This document shows positions 23,454 through 35,940 of a stretch of DNA of 64,000 nucleotides, one piece after another. Made by a program: the position numbers and the translations under genes. How positions within the stretch are numbered: the stretch's first letter is position 1; the number at the start of each line of letters is the position of its first letter. This DNA comes from Telopea speciosissima. Lineage: Eukaryota; Streptophyta; Magnoliopsida; Proteales; Proteaceae. The notes under the pieces are model-generated. The model searched no databases, was not told the DNA's origin, and saw only the letters and a list, made by a program, of their open reading frames with translations. Where the stretch lies: NCBI RefSeq assembly GCF_018873765.1, contig NC_057922.1:44846321-44910320 (forward strand), in the 5' to 3' direction.

Positions 23454-25403
23454 TTAACTTGACTTCTTTATGGAAGAGAAATAGATTAGCTGTTTGTAAT
23501 TCCTAGCAAGGTGACCATGATTGCAACAATTATAACACATCATATTTTGCAACAAAGGTGCAAAAGAGTTCTTACTAGTGAAAAACACTTGCTTTGAGTT
23601 GAACTTGCAAGTGGCTATCTTATGCCCATTGGTGTTACACTTAAAATAATAACGAGGAAAGTAGTTGCTCTGTTTGTCTTGAAATCTTGACCTTCCAAAC
23701 CTGAATGTGCCATAGAATCTGAAATGAGAGGCATTAGTCTTTTGCTGATTTCCTTGCTCTTGATGTTTCTTTTTTTGCTCCCCCTTACTTGTTGCATGGA
23801 AAGCTTTTCCTCTTGCATCAGTAGAGCTGCCTTCTTTCAAAAAATCCATCTTCTTCAAGTTTTTGGTAAGTTTCTCATTATTCCCAGATGATTCCATATG
23901 AACATACCCCAAACCTGATTTCATGCTAGCTAGTCTTTGATTATTGATGATCTTCTCAAGAATCTGACTTGACTCCTTTGGTTAAGATTGAGTGAGCTGA
24001 ATTTCTTGAGATACTCCATTCTCATCAAATATTCTAAATTTCTGTTTCAACTCATTAAGTTCAACCCACATCAGCTCATAGTTGTCGATTTTGTCTTCAT
24101 ACTCTTTGATTTGGCTTTGAAGAACCTCATTTTCTTGAGCAAGCTTGTTGCATTGAGTAACCTTGAGTGCAAGCTGATTCTCAAGATCATTCAAAGTGGT
24201 CTGGCTATTTTTCAAACTCTCCAGTTCCTTCTCTTATTTTGTACAGACCTTGACCAGCTTCTTATTATTTTTCTTCTCAATATCAAGCTGCTCAAGCGCC
24301 TCTTCCAACCCACCCTCAAGATCCACTATAGCTTCCACTTCCTTTGTCTCTTCAGAAAGCTATTTTTTAGCCTTATTGACTTCATAAGCCATAAAAAGAC
24401 ACTCACTAACATCACTGTCTGAATCATCATCAATATCTAAATCAGATGAGGAATCATCACTTTCCTTAGAGATAAAGACTTTCCTTTTGGGAAATCTTCT
24501 CTTAGTAAACTTTTTCTTTCTTTTGAATTTTTCTTTGTTGTTGTTGTTGTCTTCATCACCATTGCCTTTGAATTTCTTCTTTTGAGGACAAGAGGCAGCA
24601 TAGTGACCAATATCACCACATCTGAAGGACTTGAATGGAAGCTTACCTTGATACTTACCTTTTCCTCTAGTGAGATTTCTAACAAAGTTTGCTTCAGCCT
24701 CATCATCACTATCCAACTCAATATCAGAATTTTTCTCAATTCTCATATTCTTCATTACTTTAAAACAAATTTCTTTGTCTTCAGCTTTGCCTTTTCCTTT
24801 CCCAGTTCACATCTTATAAGCCTTCATCTTTCCTTGTAAAACATCTAATGCCAAGTTGTCTATATCATCATGATCTTCAATAATTGAAACCTTGGAGCCA
24901 TATTTGGGCAACAGTGATATGAGAATCTTCTGACAAATATTCGAATCACTCAATGTGTGACCTAAACCTTTGATAGCATTGACAACTTCGTTGACTCTCA
25001 CCATATAGGCTTTAATGTCTTCACTTTCATTCATTTTCAATCCTTCAAATTTTGCCTTGTGAACTTGAAGCTTGGATTTCTTGACCCTCTGATCACCTTT
25101 ATGCACACCCTTGAGCCTGTCCTACAACTGCTTGGCTGTCTTACAATCCATGACCTTTGCAAGCTCCGTGTTTGTCAGTGCACTCTTAAGTGCATTCATT
25201 GCCTTCAGGCTGTTTTTAAACTTCTTAATTTCTGCCTCATCGATCGGTTCTGTATCTGGCATCTCAAACTTGGTATATATCGATCTGAGAACACTATACC
25301 CAAAAGACCCTAGATAGGTCTCCATTATGTTCTTCCAGAAAATATACTCAGTACCATCAAAGTGTGGTGCCCTTCCATAACCTGAACCTTCATTTTGTGC
25401 CAT
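23454..25403 (-). pseudogene. Copia gag, broken
   Basis: Starts MAQNEGSGYGRAPHFDGTEY, with the copia gag block FWKNIMETYL, then the frame continued at 25106 (KLQVHKAKFEGLKM). A degenerate knuckle RCGDIGHYAASC follows (near 24620), then a strongly acidic stretch (SDDSSSDLDIDDDSDSDVSE), a predicted coiled coil (24215-23982) and a second knuckle-like CYNCCNHGHLARN (near 23520). Confidence 0.88.
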
Positions 25404-25452
25404 TATTCTTAGAGAGATATCTCAACTGTCGATTTGACTATTGTTGAGTCTA

Positions 25453-25464
25453 GCTCTAATACCA
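25453..25464 (-). other. Copia primer-binding site
   Basis: Minus strand TGGTATTAGAGC, one substitution from TGGTATCAGAGC, the usual site for initiator tRNA-Met. It sits two bases inside the 5' LTR. Confidence 0.9.
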
Positions 25465-27378
25465 ATTGATGAATGACACTTGGCATAGAGAGGGGGGGTG
25501 AATCTGTGCTTATTAAAATTTTTCGTAAACTCAGGTTATAACAACCAACACATAATCGTATGGTCACACACCAATCACTACAAAGTAGCTTGGTCTACCA
25601 GTGAACAACACCCACTCTGCAAGCAAGCACTTCAAAATAAAATATCAAACCATGACACAAGCATATACGTGGTTTGGCATAATGACCTACATCCATGGAG
25701 CCATACCCCTTCACAAGTTTCGTGCTTTGCTCAGCACATTTCTATTGAAAACCTTATTACACAGGTTCAACACAGTTCCATATGACACAGGAACCAAAGA
25801 AAATACTCCCACACACCTAACTGTATCAGTAGACTTTAAATACTAAAAATGAGTTTATATGATCAACCTAAAATCTCACCACTCAAAATTACATGAATCT
25901 CACTCCCCAACAAGACTCAATGATTAGAACGAAAACTTGAATGAAAAACTACCTCATGAACGATGTAGAATTACAACCACCATTGATGCAGACCTTCTAA
26001 ACATCAGTAGCAGCATGCAACATGTCTTGGAAGCCTCTGACACAGATCCTAATGCATCAATTTACTCAAAATGCCTTTTTCTTTGAGAAATTTTGAAAAA
26101 TAAATCACAAAAGCATCAAACCTTGAATCTGACTTCACCACTGCGTAGAGGACGTCAAAATATGGGGGGGGGATAGCGTCTCTGCACAAATCCTAAAATT
26201 GGACTTTTAAATAGCACAAAGTTCGAGGTAAAGATTGAGTCAATCTGGGCCATTAGATCAGATCGTACGGACAACCCAAATTAAAATAAGATTCAATCTT
26301 CCGTCTTTCGCTTTACACGAGAGTGGAGTGCACATAAGCCATTGGATCCTCATCTTTGATATGAGATTAAAACAGAACCATCAAATTAGATTCCTGATCC
26401 ACCAATGAGAAGTCATCACTTACATGAACCAATTACGCATGTGCTTATGAAATGTTGATTTAGTATCTTCCATCATATCCGTCAATCAAACCTCAGATCA
26501 ATCAACTAGAGTCGTAAGATCTTAAAATGATAACATGCAACACTCATATACCATATGATACTTAAATCAGCCAATCAGAACATAAGATTTAAAAAACCAA
26601 TTTAAGAGCTAATCTCAGCCATTCACCATGTAGCATTTTTGGGAAAACAATGACTCAACCGTAATCTATACACATGTTAGAAAAATCTGAAATTTTTATC
26701 TCCCACTTTTTCCACGTGATCTTCACATCCGTATGGTTGGAATTCCCATGTGATGCTCCAAAAAATTCTCTAAATTGTTACAGAGAATGACTTTCAGTAG
26801 CTTGATTTTCAAAACCTCAAAATATTTTTTAAGTAAATGAGCACCCACAATTTGTTTGACAAAATGCCCAAGAGGGCTGGGCTGCTATGCCCATGGGGCT
26901 GAGCTGCTAGGCTGGTGCCTAGGCTATAGTGCCCATGGTGCTAGGCTGTTGGGTTGGTGCTTGTGCAGCCATGCTGTCAAGGTTGTGATGGCCATATGAC
27001 CATGTTGACTCAGTTAAATGCCAAGGTGGACATGCCACCTTACTACCCCCTGACATGTGGCACCCCCAGATGGGGTCCATACTCTCTCTCCTCTTTGTCT
27101 CTCTTCAAAATTAACTCAAGCTTATTGTCCAGCTTCACTGACAGTGATCCTGAAGCACTCTTCTGGCCTTCACACACATCAACTTGTAGCTCGAATGACT
27201 GTGTTGTTTGTTCACCCTTGTAGAGAAAAACTTTGTAAACATGTTGGCACAAACCACTTGTCTTTTCTCTCTCATATGCACAGTTTTCAAGAGTCTCAAA
27301 AAGGCTTCACAGTTATAGTTGCTGAATTTTAGATTTACTTGAAAACTTGCAACTGAACATGTCATTTTCACAAATAAC

Positions 27379-27642
27379 TAGGGGTGTAAATGAATAGCCG
27401 AAACCCGTTTCCGTGTCCGTGTCCCTATCCATTTAACACTATTCGAATCAGTCCGAAAGCTAAACGGATGCAGATATGGATAGGCTATAGCTATCCGAAA
27501 AGCTATATTTACATGTAAACGGATAAAATATCCGATCCGTATCTGTGTCCGTATCCGTTTAGCACTATCCGAATCCGTCCTATAGCTAATCGGATGCGGA
27601 TATAGCACTATCCAAGCTGAATTCGATCCGTTTACAGCCCTA
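27379..27642. mobile_element. hAT-like MITE in the copia LTR
   Basis: 264 bp with terminal inverted repeats TAGGGGTGTAAATGAAT and TAGGGCTGTAAACGGAT (read inward). Flanked by the 8-bp duplication caaataac (27371-27378, 27643-27650). The other copia LTR has one uninterrupted caaataac. The interior is full of atccg/cggat motifs. 8-bp TSD and TAGGG termini fit hAT; no transposase inside. Confidence 0.9.
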
Positions 27643-28127
27643 CAAATAACCATTGTTTGGCTCAAGTAACACTTGGAACACATCACCAACATGAATTTGA
27701 ACATGCGTAGCCTTTCGAAAGACTAGTGGGTCCCACTAATCATCAAACCTACCTCCAAATGGAGAAAAACACTGTTTTGACTTGAATTTTTAGAAATCTT
27801 GAACTTGAACCTTGAGAAGGCAATATAGCTCGAGTTTTACCTTAAACTTTCTTGGAACATATCCAATACACTGAAATAAGAGCCACCAAGAGCTCAAACC
27901 ACCAGAAACCTCTCTATATTAAGAATTCATCTTTCAAACCAAGCCATTATCTCTTCAACCCTGTACAGCTGTACATGCTTTTCATGAACTATACACAAAA
28001 TTTCTAGATCTCTGAGAGAAAAGTTGTTAGACCTCAAATACAATATTTATGATATTATGAGTATGTTCAAACAACTAAACAAGGCGGCATACACTCATAC
28101 ACTTTTGTAATGGGAAAATATATTATG

Positions 28128-29839
28128 TGATGAGCACATTTATGTGTGAAATCTTAGGGCATAAAACATATATTTTACCACATTGGATAGAGTTACTCGG
28201 TGCTTTCTTGTGCTTTTCAGGTTTTAGGTGAATTCTTGTGAAAATGGAGGAGATGATGCTAAAAAAATGTTTTTAAGCTCTTTAGAGGTGTTAATAGCAT
28301 GGATGAGTAGCCCATCGAGTCAGCTTCTTAACGGTTCAAACGGCACTAGATTCCGAGTTGAAACGAAGAAGTTACTGCCGTTTCCGTAACGACGCGCGAA
28401 AATGGTCTATAAGGGTTTATTTGTAATTATTGACAGTCGGCCGGGGACAAAATGAAGCAGAAGTTCGGATTCTAGGGGCCTTAACGCAATAAGCAGAAGT
28501 TATATTTCCTGTACCCGAAAGATTCCATTTGGAGGGCTCTGGACAGTCCAACTTCAACTTGAGATATCTTAGGCTCCCGAACTCCAAATTGGACGAAATT
28601 TGAGTCTATTTTGGGTGATTTTTCGCAAGGAACACAAGGGTGAGGCCTATATAAACACCCCATGCTCCACGTTTCCTGAAGGACAGAATGGGTATTTTAT
28701 TTATTCTTGAAGGAATCCTAGTCATCACCCTTACTCTCTCTCTCCTCCAACTTCTCAAGGGCACTTCTGAAATTCTACTTGGAATAGATTTATTTTGAAA
28801 GATATTCTCTCACCTATGGAAAGTTGAAAAGTCAAAGCATCTTTGATTTTATTGCTTGGAGAAGATATCTACAAAGAAAAGGAAGCACTTGTTATAATTG
28901 GAAGTTTACTTTTCTAGAAATAGAAGTTCTATGTAAACAATTTTCTCTTCTTCTTCTTTCTATTTTTTTCCTTTTTTTCTTAGGATTCAAGGCATTGTAA
29001 AAGAGGAAGGAGAAGAGAATATTCTCTTTTCTTAGGGAATATTTCTCCTACACTTCCCTCTTCTCTCTTCTCTTCTCTTCCCCCTATAAATACCTCTTGC
29101 CCTTTGGGTTGTAAGAAGTTAGTTTTTTAGTTAAGTTATTAGTTAGTTTCTAGTTCAATTTTAATTCAGTTTTTTTTAGTGTAATTTTTACTTCATTCAC
29201 TTAGTGAAATTTTCTCTTCTTTTCCTATTTTTGGCTTAAGTTCTTAGTTTTGATTTCAAGTTCTTAGTTTTGATTTCATAAGTCTAGTTTAATGGTTGTA
29301 ATAGTTATAGTTTAAAGCTTCCTAGTCTAAGTTCCTATGTTGATGACAAGACATGGAGATTTAGAAGAGGAAGCCATAGTGAGTTTATTCAAGTATTCAA
29401 GCACATTATGGTATCTCATTCTCTAAACCCTTAATCTCATTCTCCCTTTCCTCTATCTCTCTCTATCTTCTTCTTCTTCTTCTCCCTCTATTTCTTTTAT
29501 TTTTTTATATGGTTGTGGTTTGTGGATGCACTTTTATTCCCTTATTCCTTTTTATGTGGTTATTATGTGTAGCTGCATTTTTAGTCCTTTTAATTTACGT
29601 TAGTCTGATAGATTAGATGCTCATGTGTTAGGACGCCAATTTAATCCCTTAATTTTGTTAGATGCTTATGAGTTAGGATGCAGTAATTTTCATTAATTTA
29701 ATTAGTTTAATTTAACACTTTAATTTGGTTTACTTTGCATTACTTTTAAGTTAGTTAAATAGAGTGGCGTATATCTCCTCGTGTTTGACCCGTAGCTACG
29801 ATTGACCCGTACGCTTGCGGTATTATTTTAACTCAAACA
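28128..29839 (+). mobile_element. Athila solo LTR nested in the copia LTR
   Basis: 1712 bp from tgatgagcacatttatg to actcaaaca, flanked by the 5-bp duplication ttatg (28123-28127, 29840-29844). It is the same family as the LTRs of the full Athila element at 35941-46539, in the opposite orientation. The other copia LTR lacks it. Confidence 0.93.
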
Positions 29840-30382
29840 TTATGCAAACATGAAAAATAAGCATGAATGAAACTACAATACTATTGTGTGTTACCAAGAG
29901 ATACCTCAAGGAGTCATGTCATCCTAAGCAGGATTGTCAAGAGTTGAAAGCCCCTTGGAAAGCTATGGGCATTGTCCATGTGCATCACCTAGCTTGTAAG
30001 AAGAGTCAGGCACCCAATGTTTTTGCCTTTCTACAGCTTTATTTTTTTTATTTTATTGGCAATGCTTATATGATAAAATATTGAATGTTCATGCATGCCA
30101 TGGGATTTGGCTGACCCTTTTATTTTCTAGGTCATGCTTTCTGTCTTCTCATTGGAAGCTCACATGCCATGGGATTTTGCTACCCTTTTCATTTTCTAGG
30201 TCATGCTTTCTATCTTCTCTTCGGAAGCTCATATGCCATGGGGGCTTACTTTATTTATTAGCTTTTAGGCTCACACAATGTTCCTTATTCCCAACTTACA
30301 AATAAGCTTAGCACGTTCCTTACACCACTGCTGTCCACCAAGTTGCCAACAATGATAACAATGCCATTAGATCAATACCTTC

Positions 30383-30982
30383 TTTCGTGGTTTTTCATAT
30401 TTCTTTTCATTTCTTAGCTTTCTAGGTATTCTTTGGTTATTTCCATCATGTCTTATTGCTGTAAATGTGAAGCATTATATAGATTATGTGAGGCATGAAC
30501 AATTAATTCGTGTAGTGTTAATCCATATGCTTCCCATTACACCACACCCACAACACCGATTACACTAGGGCTTGAATGAAACAAGCCAAAACTGAATTTT
30601 TTTTCTCATTGTTTTGGGAAAAATAACAGGGGATTTTGAATGTGTTTGTAATATCTTCATTAAACTTCCTCTATACATGTTCACTTGATGCAGCTATGTT
30701 TATTTGTATAGTCTACCTAGTCTAGGCAAGGCTTAGGGCCAAATCCCTTCCCTATATTGGATTCCATCTATCATTTTCCTTGTTTAAGTGTGAATGATTC
30801 TTATGTGCAATAACTTGGATTACTTTGAAATTTAACATTTCATCCATATGTTGTTTACCCTAGAGCTTCCAACATGTTGTATTAAGAAGAACAAGCAGTG
30901 TGTTAGGCCTATTATTGTTTCGTGTGTTACTTCATTCAAGCTCAACATTTCCTTGTTTCTTTTGTGTAGGTAGACAGTCAAG
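30383..30982. other. Unassigned DNA right of the copia element
   Basis: AT-rich, T-rich sequence without a supported gene. It may be the upstream leader of the plus-strand ORF at 30983. Confidence 0.4.
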
Positions 30983-32160
30983 ATGGTTCGAGGGCAGAGG
31001 AATGCCCCAGTTGTTCCACCTCTACCACTACCTGTGGACTACGATGTTGTCTAGTTCACATCAGCGGAGGTGGAAGATTTGTACCATGGTTACTTCCATG
31101 AGAGGCCAGTGCTGCTAGGCCGGGATGTGGTGTTGAGGGACCTTAGGGCCTTCAGAGTTGAAGAAAGATTCAACGCATTGGGGTGGACCTCCATGTTGGC
31201 ACCCCCACTCTAATGCTACCTGAATTTGGTGAGGCACTTCTATGTCAACATGGTCCTCACACATAAGGGCCCAGTGAGTCGTCGGCTCACAACCAGAGTG
31301 AAAGGAGTACCTATTTCTTTTAATGAGGTAGAATTGGGAGAAATTATTGAGGTTCCTTCTGGAGGAGACAGGATTAACATGCCACCAGCCAGGGACCCAA
31401 ATAGTCTGATATCCCCCCACGATTACATCGAGCTCTATCAGTCTCTCACCAACAACCGATTTTAGATCAGGGTGAAGGAGACTAGATTTGATTCATCTTA
31501 GGGAGTCCTTAGCCGCTTGGTGTAGACCAATCTGCTGCCCAAGGCAAGACACAGTACAGAGCCATCTATCTTCGTGGCTTACTTGGCGAATTCTCTTTAT
31601 GTTGGCGAGGAGTTGTGTCTTCCCTATGCCATGACTATGGCTCAGGTCATGACTTCTCCTAGGCGTCATGTTTCTTTACCGTATGGAAGGCTCTTGACCA
31701 AGGTCTTTACCCATTTTGGGATTGACTTTACCGGTGAAGAGCGGGTGACTACCATAGAGGAGGCTTTCAGTTTCACTTCTATAGCAAGGATGGGACTAGA
31801 CCAGAGAACTACAGTGATGATAAACCAATTGTATCAGAGGCTGTTCGAGAAGAGGGGATGATTCAGGATGAGGACTTCCAGCCCGAGATACATACTGGAG
31901 GTGCTTCTTCCTCGCCTATCCCTTCCTAGAGTATGAACATGGATGTTGTTCTGGATGCCATTGGGTAGTTAAGCCTCAACATGGCTCAGCTCAACACCAA
32001 CATGGTGCAATGATTTGCTGGTATCCAGGGATAGTTTTCTCAGTATGACAGCTATCTTGAGAGGATGGAGAAGGACATCCATGACATTTACAACTATATG
32101 ACTTAAGAGGGTGATTATGAGGAAGACTATGGGGAGGAAGATGAAGGCGTGGAGGACTAG
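30983..32160 (+). pseudogene. Putative plant transposon protein (Transposase_32-like), broken
   Basis: The frame opens at the ATG at 30983 (MVRGQRNAPVVPPLPLPVDY) and is interrupted by several stops. Recognisable blocks are FNALGWTSMLAPP, LNLVRHFYVNM, VKGVPISFNEVELGEII, VAYLANSLYVG, LPYGRLLTKVFTHFGIDFTGEE, and an acidic end. They resemble the plant repeat-associated domain annotated as putative plant transposon protein (PF20167, from memory). Usually part of retroelement-like repeats; molecular role uncertain. Confidence 0.6.
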
Positions 32161-32356
32161 GCTCCACAGCGGGGATGATAACTTTTAATTTCCTTTCTTT
32201 GACCGGAATAATTTAATTCTAGTTTCTTTTTTTTTGTTCAGTTTAAAATTATGCAGAAACTTATATATCTCAGCTTGAAAATTTTATATTTTGATCTTGA
32301 ACATGATACTCACCTCCAGGGGAGGTCCAAAAGTAAAATTCAGATGGGTTAAATAT

Positions 32357-32378
32357 ATATATATATATATATATATCT
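32357..32378. repeat. (TA)n microsatellite
   Basis: About ten TA units; it marks the point where the Tekay-like leader (32379-32569) stops matching its homologue at 49562-49775. Confidence 0.8.
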
Positions 32379-32554
32379 TTTCTTTCCCAAGTTGTCTTAT
32401 TATTTGCTATCGTTCTCGGGTTTCACCCTAGCTAGTCTTCTCCCTAGGTTTTGCACACATTTCAATTATCCACTTAGAAGCTTTTATATTGACTCCTATT
32501 TTTATAGAATAAATCAAAATATGCCCACTAGACTATGCTGGTGTAGAGCATCAC

Positions 32555-32566
32555 GCTCTGATACCA
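32555..32566 (-). other. Primer-binding site, Tekay-like element
   Basis: Perfect TGGTATCAGAGC on the minus strand. The bases that follow (GTGATGCTCT) can pair back onto AGAGC to form a small hairpin. Confidence 0.85.
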
Positions 32567-32916
32567 TGATATCATGCCTCCATTCCAACAAGGAGTAAAG
32601 TACAAATGAAGAGGTGACTAGGATGACACGCGTCGTCCTACCTCTTCCAGGATCACAGATATAGTGTCTCAACCACAGTCTTAACTAATATTAGATTACA
32701 CAATAATATCAGAGTGCAGGGAAAAAGGGAATATTACATTCCAAGGTCAAAATAAAGCGGAAGCATGTTCAATCGACTAAGTGATACATCATAGTTTTAA
32801 CAGTTATCCGACTAATCATCATATAACTACTCAAAAAAATATAATGTAATACAGACAAGGGTTAAGAGCGGGCATAAAGCCCCAAAAGAATCAAAAGAGG
32901 GAACAAATCCCTAGTA

Positions 32917-33132
32917 TCAGCACGACCTGTAGGCACAATCGTCGTAAGGACATCCATCGCCATGTTCCTCTGACACAATCTCTGTCTCCTCGATTTCAAT
33001 ACCGTCGTAGTCAACAGACTGGACCTCGAGAACAGTCAAGTAACCATCATCTGCATCAAAGTCTAAACGAAGGTGTACACAGGGGGTTAGCTCCATTGAG
33101 CCAGTGAGGGGATGGGGAATGCACATACACAC
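32917..33132 (-). CDS. LTR ORF2, copy in the truncated Tekay-like LTR
   Basis: 71-residue frame with HPLTGSMELTPC, DADDGYL, VQSVDYDGI and the ending EEHGDGCPYDDCAY. The splice-like context is intact: GAGCTAACC, pyrimidine-rich tract, then GTTTAG before the DADDGYL-coding part. No known domain. Confidence 0.4.
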   Translation of the reverse strand: MCMCIPHPLTGSMELTPCVHLRLDFDADDGYLTVLEVQSVDYDGIEIEETEIVSEEHGDGCPYDDCAYRSC

Positions 33133-34286
33133 AGATCACACATAGTCTATGATAAATGTAGATGTTAATAGATTTTCCACCTAGCACACAATCTAAGTTC
33201 AGGTATATGCTACTATGACAACTCGGGAGTCACTATGGGTCACTTATATTATCACCACAGTAAAACCTCAATTGTCACCTGGGGGCCTACACCAGTCGAA
33301 GCCACCAAAACCACCCTGAGGCAGACCCCGATGATCAGGAGTCATCCTTGAGCTGGACTCTCTCCCCCACAGGAAAGGAGCCATGATCACCCAACACCTT
33401 AACCCCTGTTGGCAAGGGTAGTAGCATAAGGGAAATGAAACCTAGCCGCAGATATACTACATGCAAATCCTATCATCTCGAGAGATATTCTAGGTGCATT
33501 AACGTCCCATTCCATCTAGCACTCGGGTACCAGCACGACATAGTTCATACAGGCCAAAATGACAAGCAATAAAAGTTCATAAACATTCTTGGGGTTCCGA
33601 TACCGGTATACCCGACACCGTAACCCAATATAATAATGAAGCAAAACATATAACTACATTTGTGTCAATTTATAATCAAGATAAATAATGCAAATATGCA
33701 ATATGCTTATTGATGACACAAGTAGCAAGATAAATGTATATTTAATAATAAGCAAACCCAACAATCATCCAAAACCAACTCACCGAAGATTGGCGTAATA
33801 TTCAGGTGTTTAGAAGAGGTTGTAAGATACACGTCCCCGAATAAATTAGACTGCTTAGGGATGCATGAGATAAGTGTTAGAAGAGTGTAGGTGGGTCCCA
33901 TAAAGAGTTCTCACAAGCTGCCATTCATGACAGCACAAAAGATCTCGAACAAATTTTTGAATGGAGGCACTCCCAGTGGATCTGTTCGCGAATCCGTTCT
34001 CAGGAATTAAAGACCCGGGAGTAAAGAGTGAAAATGGGCTGAAACGAATTTTCAAATGGAGGCAGGACCATGGGTCCGTTGGTGAATCCGTTCAGGCCAA
34101 TGTTAAGTTTTCAAACCATTAAAGGTTGAACAGATTTTCGAACGGAGGCTCGATGCCTGGGTCCGTTCGTGAATCCGTTCGAAGCAGCATATGAATTCCT
34201 TAAGTTGTTTGCTTCCCAACCGAAATGCTTAGTTGTCCTATGGTCTTAGAGCTTGGAAAGGGTCATTCCTATGTCCATTAGGGCAC

Positions 34287-34735
34287 TAATGAGCACATTT
34301 ATTGGTGAAATCTTAGGGCATAAAGCATGCATTTCACATACTTAGAATGGAGCTACCTTGGGTATTTTCTGTCATTTTCAGAATTTAGGTCCATTTGTGA
34401 GCTTAAAGGCTGTTCTAGACTATCGGGCGTCATATCTTCAAATTTACACGTAAAGTGATCCAGTTTCTTTTTATGGTTGTGAAGAGGGCTGAATGCTGAG
34501 CAAGATGGATGTGACGTATTAAAAGTACACATTCGTTTTGGCATCCATACATGGGATTATTCTTTTTGGGCAGAAAAGAATAATGGGCCAAAAAGGAGTT
34601 GAAATGCAAGCCCAAACCGAGTACCAAGGAGGATCGAGTTTTCCAGAGTTGGAGTAGCATTCTCCAAGTCGCCAAGCACATCTAAACAGCCTATTTTAAG
34701 GGGAATCGATTTTAGAGAGGTGTTCTACTTCCCGA
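34287..34735 (+). repeat. Athila-related LTR fragment, 5' end
   Basis: Begins taatgagcacatttattgg and keeps atcttagggcataaagcatg, matching the start of the Athila LTRs (TGATGAGCACATTTATG, 46539 and 37619 on the minus strand) but strongly diverged. The 3' end is missing. Confidence 0.65.
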
Positions 34736-34738
34736 ATT

Positions 34739-35338
34739 GTGATTGGATGCTATCTTTTAGGAGTAGAAGATGTGTTGGTGATGTTCCCCATCCCCTCACT
34801 AGGATCAGTGGAGCTTACCCCCCTTTGTGCACACTTTTTAGATGTGATTGCAGATGATGGTCCTGTGGCGAGTGCTAAGGATTACTCGTTGGAGTACGAT
34901 TGTATCGGTACCGATGATTTGGGACCGGCTTCTAATGATCACGGAGACAGATGTCCGTGTGATGACTATGCCTATGAGGCACATTGACTATGGATTTTTA
35001 TTCCTTTTAATTTATTTTGGGTTCATACCATGATTGTATAAACTTTATGTAGTTATAATTTTGACAGTTATGTAATAATCATTTGGATAAACTGTGAAGT
35101 ACGGTAATACCTATCATTAGATAGATGAACATTATGTAACTACGATAAACACGTCTGCTCATTTTGTTTTACATTAATGAAATGTAATGCTTTCCTTTTC
35201 GCACTCTGATATTCATCGATATTGTATTTGAGTTGATTGTGATTTAGGCCAATGCATCGAGATCCTGGTGGTTTTGTAAGATGACAGGTGTTGTCCTAGT
35301 CATACCCCGTTGAATTATATTATTGTAATATTCCTTTG
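34739..35338 (+). repeat. 3' end of a diverged Tekay-like LTR, with ORF2
   Basis: Plus-oriented U5 part. ORF2-like frame 34739-34987 has SVELTPLCAHF, YDCIGTDDLG and HGDRCPCDDYAYEAH. The branch-point/acceptor context is present (cttacccccc, then ctttttag). It ends where another LTR begins with tgtcacacccc at 35339. Confidence 0.65.
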
Positions 35339-35935
35339 TCACACCCCACTCCCTACACCTAGGACCGTGTGACTAGAATACCCCTTGTATTCCACACCAT
35401 CATCAGGATCTATATATTGTAGTGCCAAGAACACTAACCCAACAATATAATCTTAATCAGAGTATCAACAGAAGATAATAACATAAACATAATTTTCAAA
35501 GTATGGAAGCTAATAGGATGATATCATATAAGTAGGTTGAATCTTATTCCATCATAACTTTATTTAGCCAAAGTACTAAGTATATAAATATACAAGTCTA
35601 AACCAATAATAAGAATTAAAGAGTATTTAATTACAATCCAATAGCTAAACAAAATACTCAAATGTCCCAAAGGGCCTCATGCCATGCTGCACCGCTCCCA
35701 AGTCACAAGCCTCACATGTGTACTCCAGCCAGTGCTCCTCCTCACTGGGAATACCCCAAATATCAAGTCTATCAACTCGTGGGTAGAGAGGATCCACACC
35801 CACTGCTACAGCATTGCCTGCATCCATATTTAAAAAAAGAGGACCCTCGAGGGATGAGCTTCCAGCTAAGCCTAATGAGCAATTAGATCATACAAGCATA
35901 CATGTATAATCATGAATGCACATCTAATAAGGACG
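35339..35935 (-). repeat. Diverged Tekay-like LTR fragment, 3' end
   Basis: Starts tgtcacaccccactcc on the plus strand, the typical LTR terminus seen from the minus orientation. The frame at 35827-35645 occupies the ORF2 position but its sequence (CEACDLGAVQHG) is only loosely similar. Interrupted at 35936 by the Athila element; 46545-46628 is the small remainder. Confidence 0.55.
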
Positions 35936-35940
35936 CAACC

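Larger units (their letters stand above)
17092..30377 (-). mobile_element. Full-length Ty1/copia element, Sirevirus-like, with nested insertions
   Basis: Bounded by the 5-bp duplication ccttc at 17087-17091 and 30378-30382. The 3' LTR is 17092-20053 and the 5' LTR is 25467-30377 once nested insertions are included. The primer-binding site (25453-25464, TGGTATTAGAGC) lies two bases inside the 5' LTR, and the polypurine tract is at 20054-20062. Minus-strand gene order is gag, protease, integrase, RT, RNase H, as in copia. Long acidic gag with two zinc knuckles and several polypurine-like tracts suggest the Sirevirus lineage. Stops, frameshifts and roughly one difference in ten between LTR starts (by eye) show it is old and inactive. 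Confidence 0.92.
25467..30377 (-). repeat. Copia 5' LTR with two nested insertions
   Basis: Matches the 3' LTR once the MITE (27379-27642) and the Athila solo LTR (28128-29839), each with one target-site copy, are removed. The outer end is degenerate (ca to ta at 30376). Confidence 0.9.
32379..34286 (-). mobile_element. Tekay-like 5' LTR fragment with PBS and leader
   Basis: The LTR part is 32570-34286 (minus), nearly identical in layout to the U5/R half of the LTR at 7067. It includes an ORF2 copy (33132-32917) and hairpins at about 33950-34190. The primer-binding site TGGTATCAGAGC is at 32566-32555, three bases outside the LTR. The leader continues to the (TA)n run. U3 with ORF1 and the promoter is missing, cut by an Athila-like LTR fragment at 34287. 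Confidence 0.85.
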
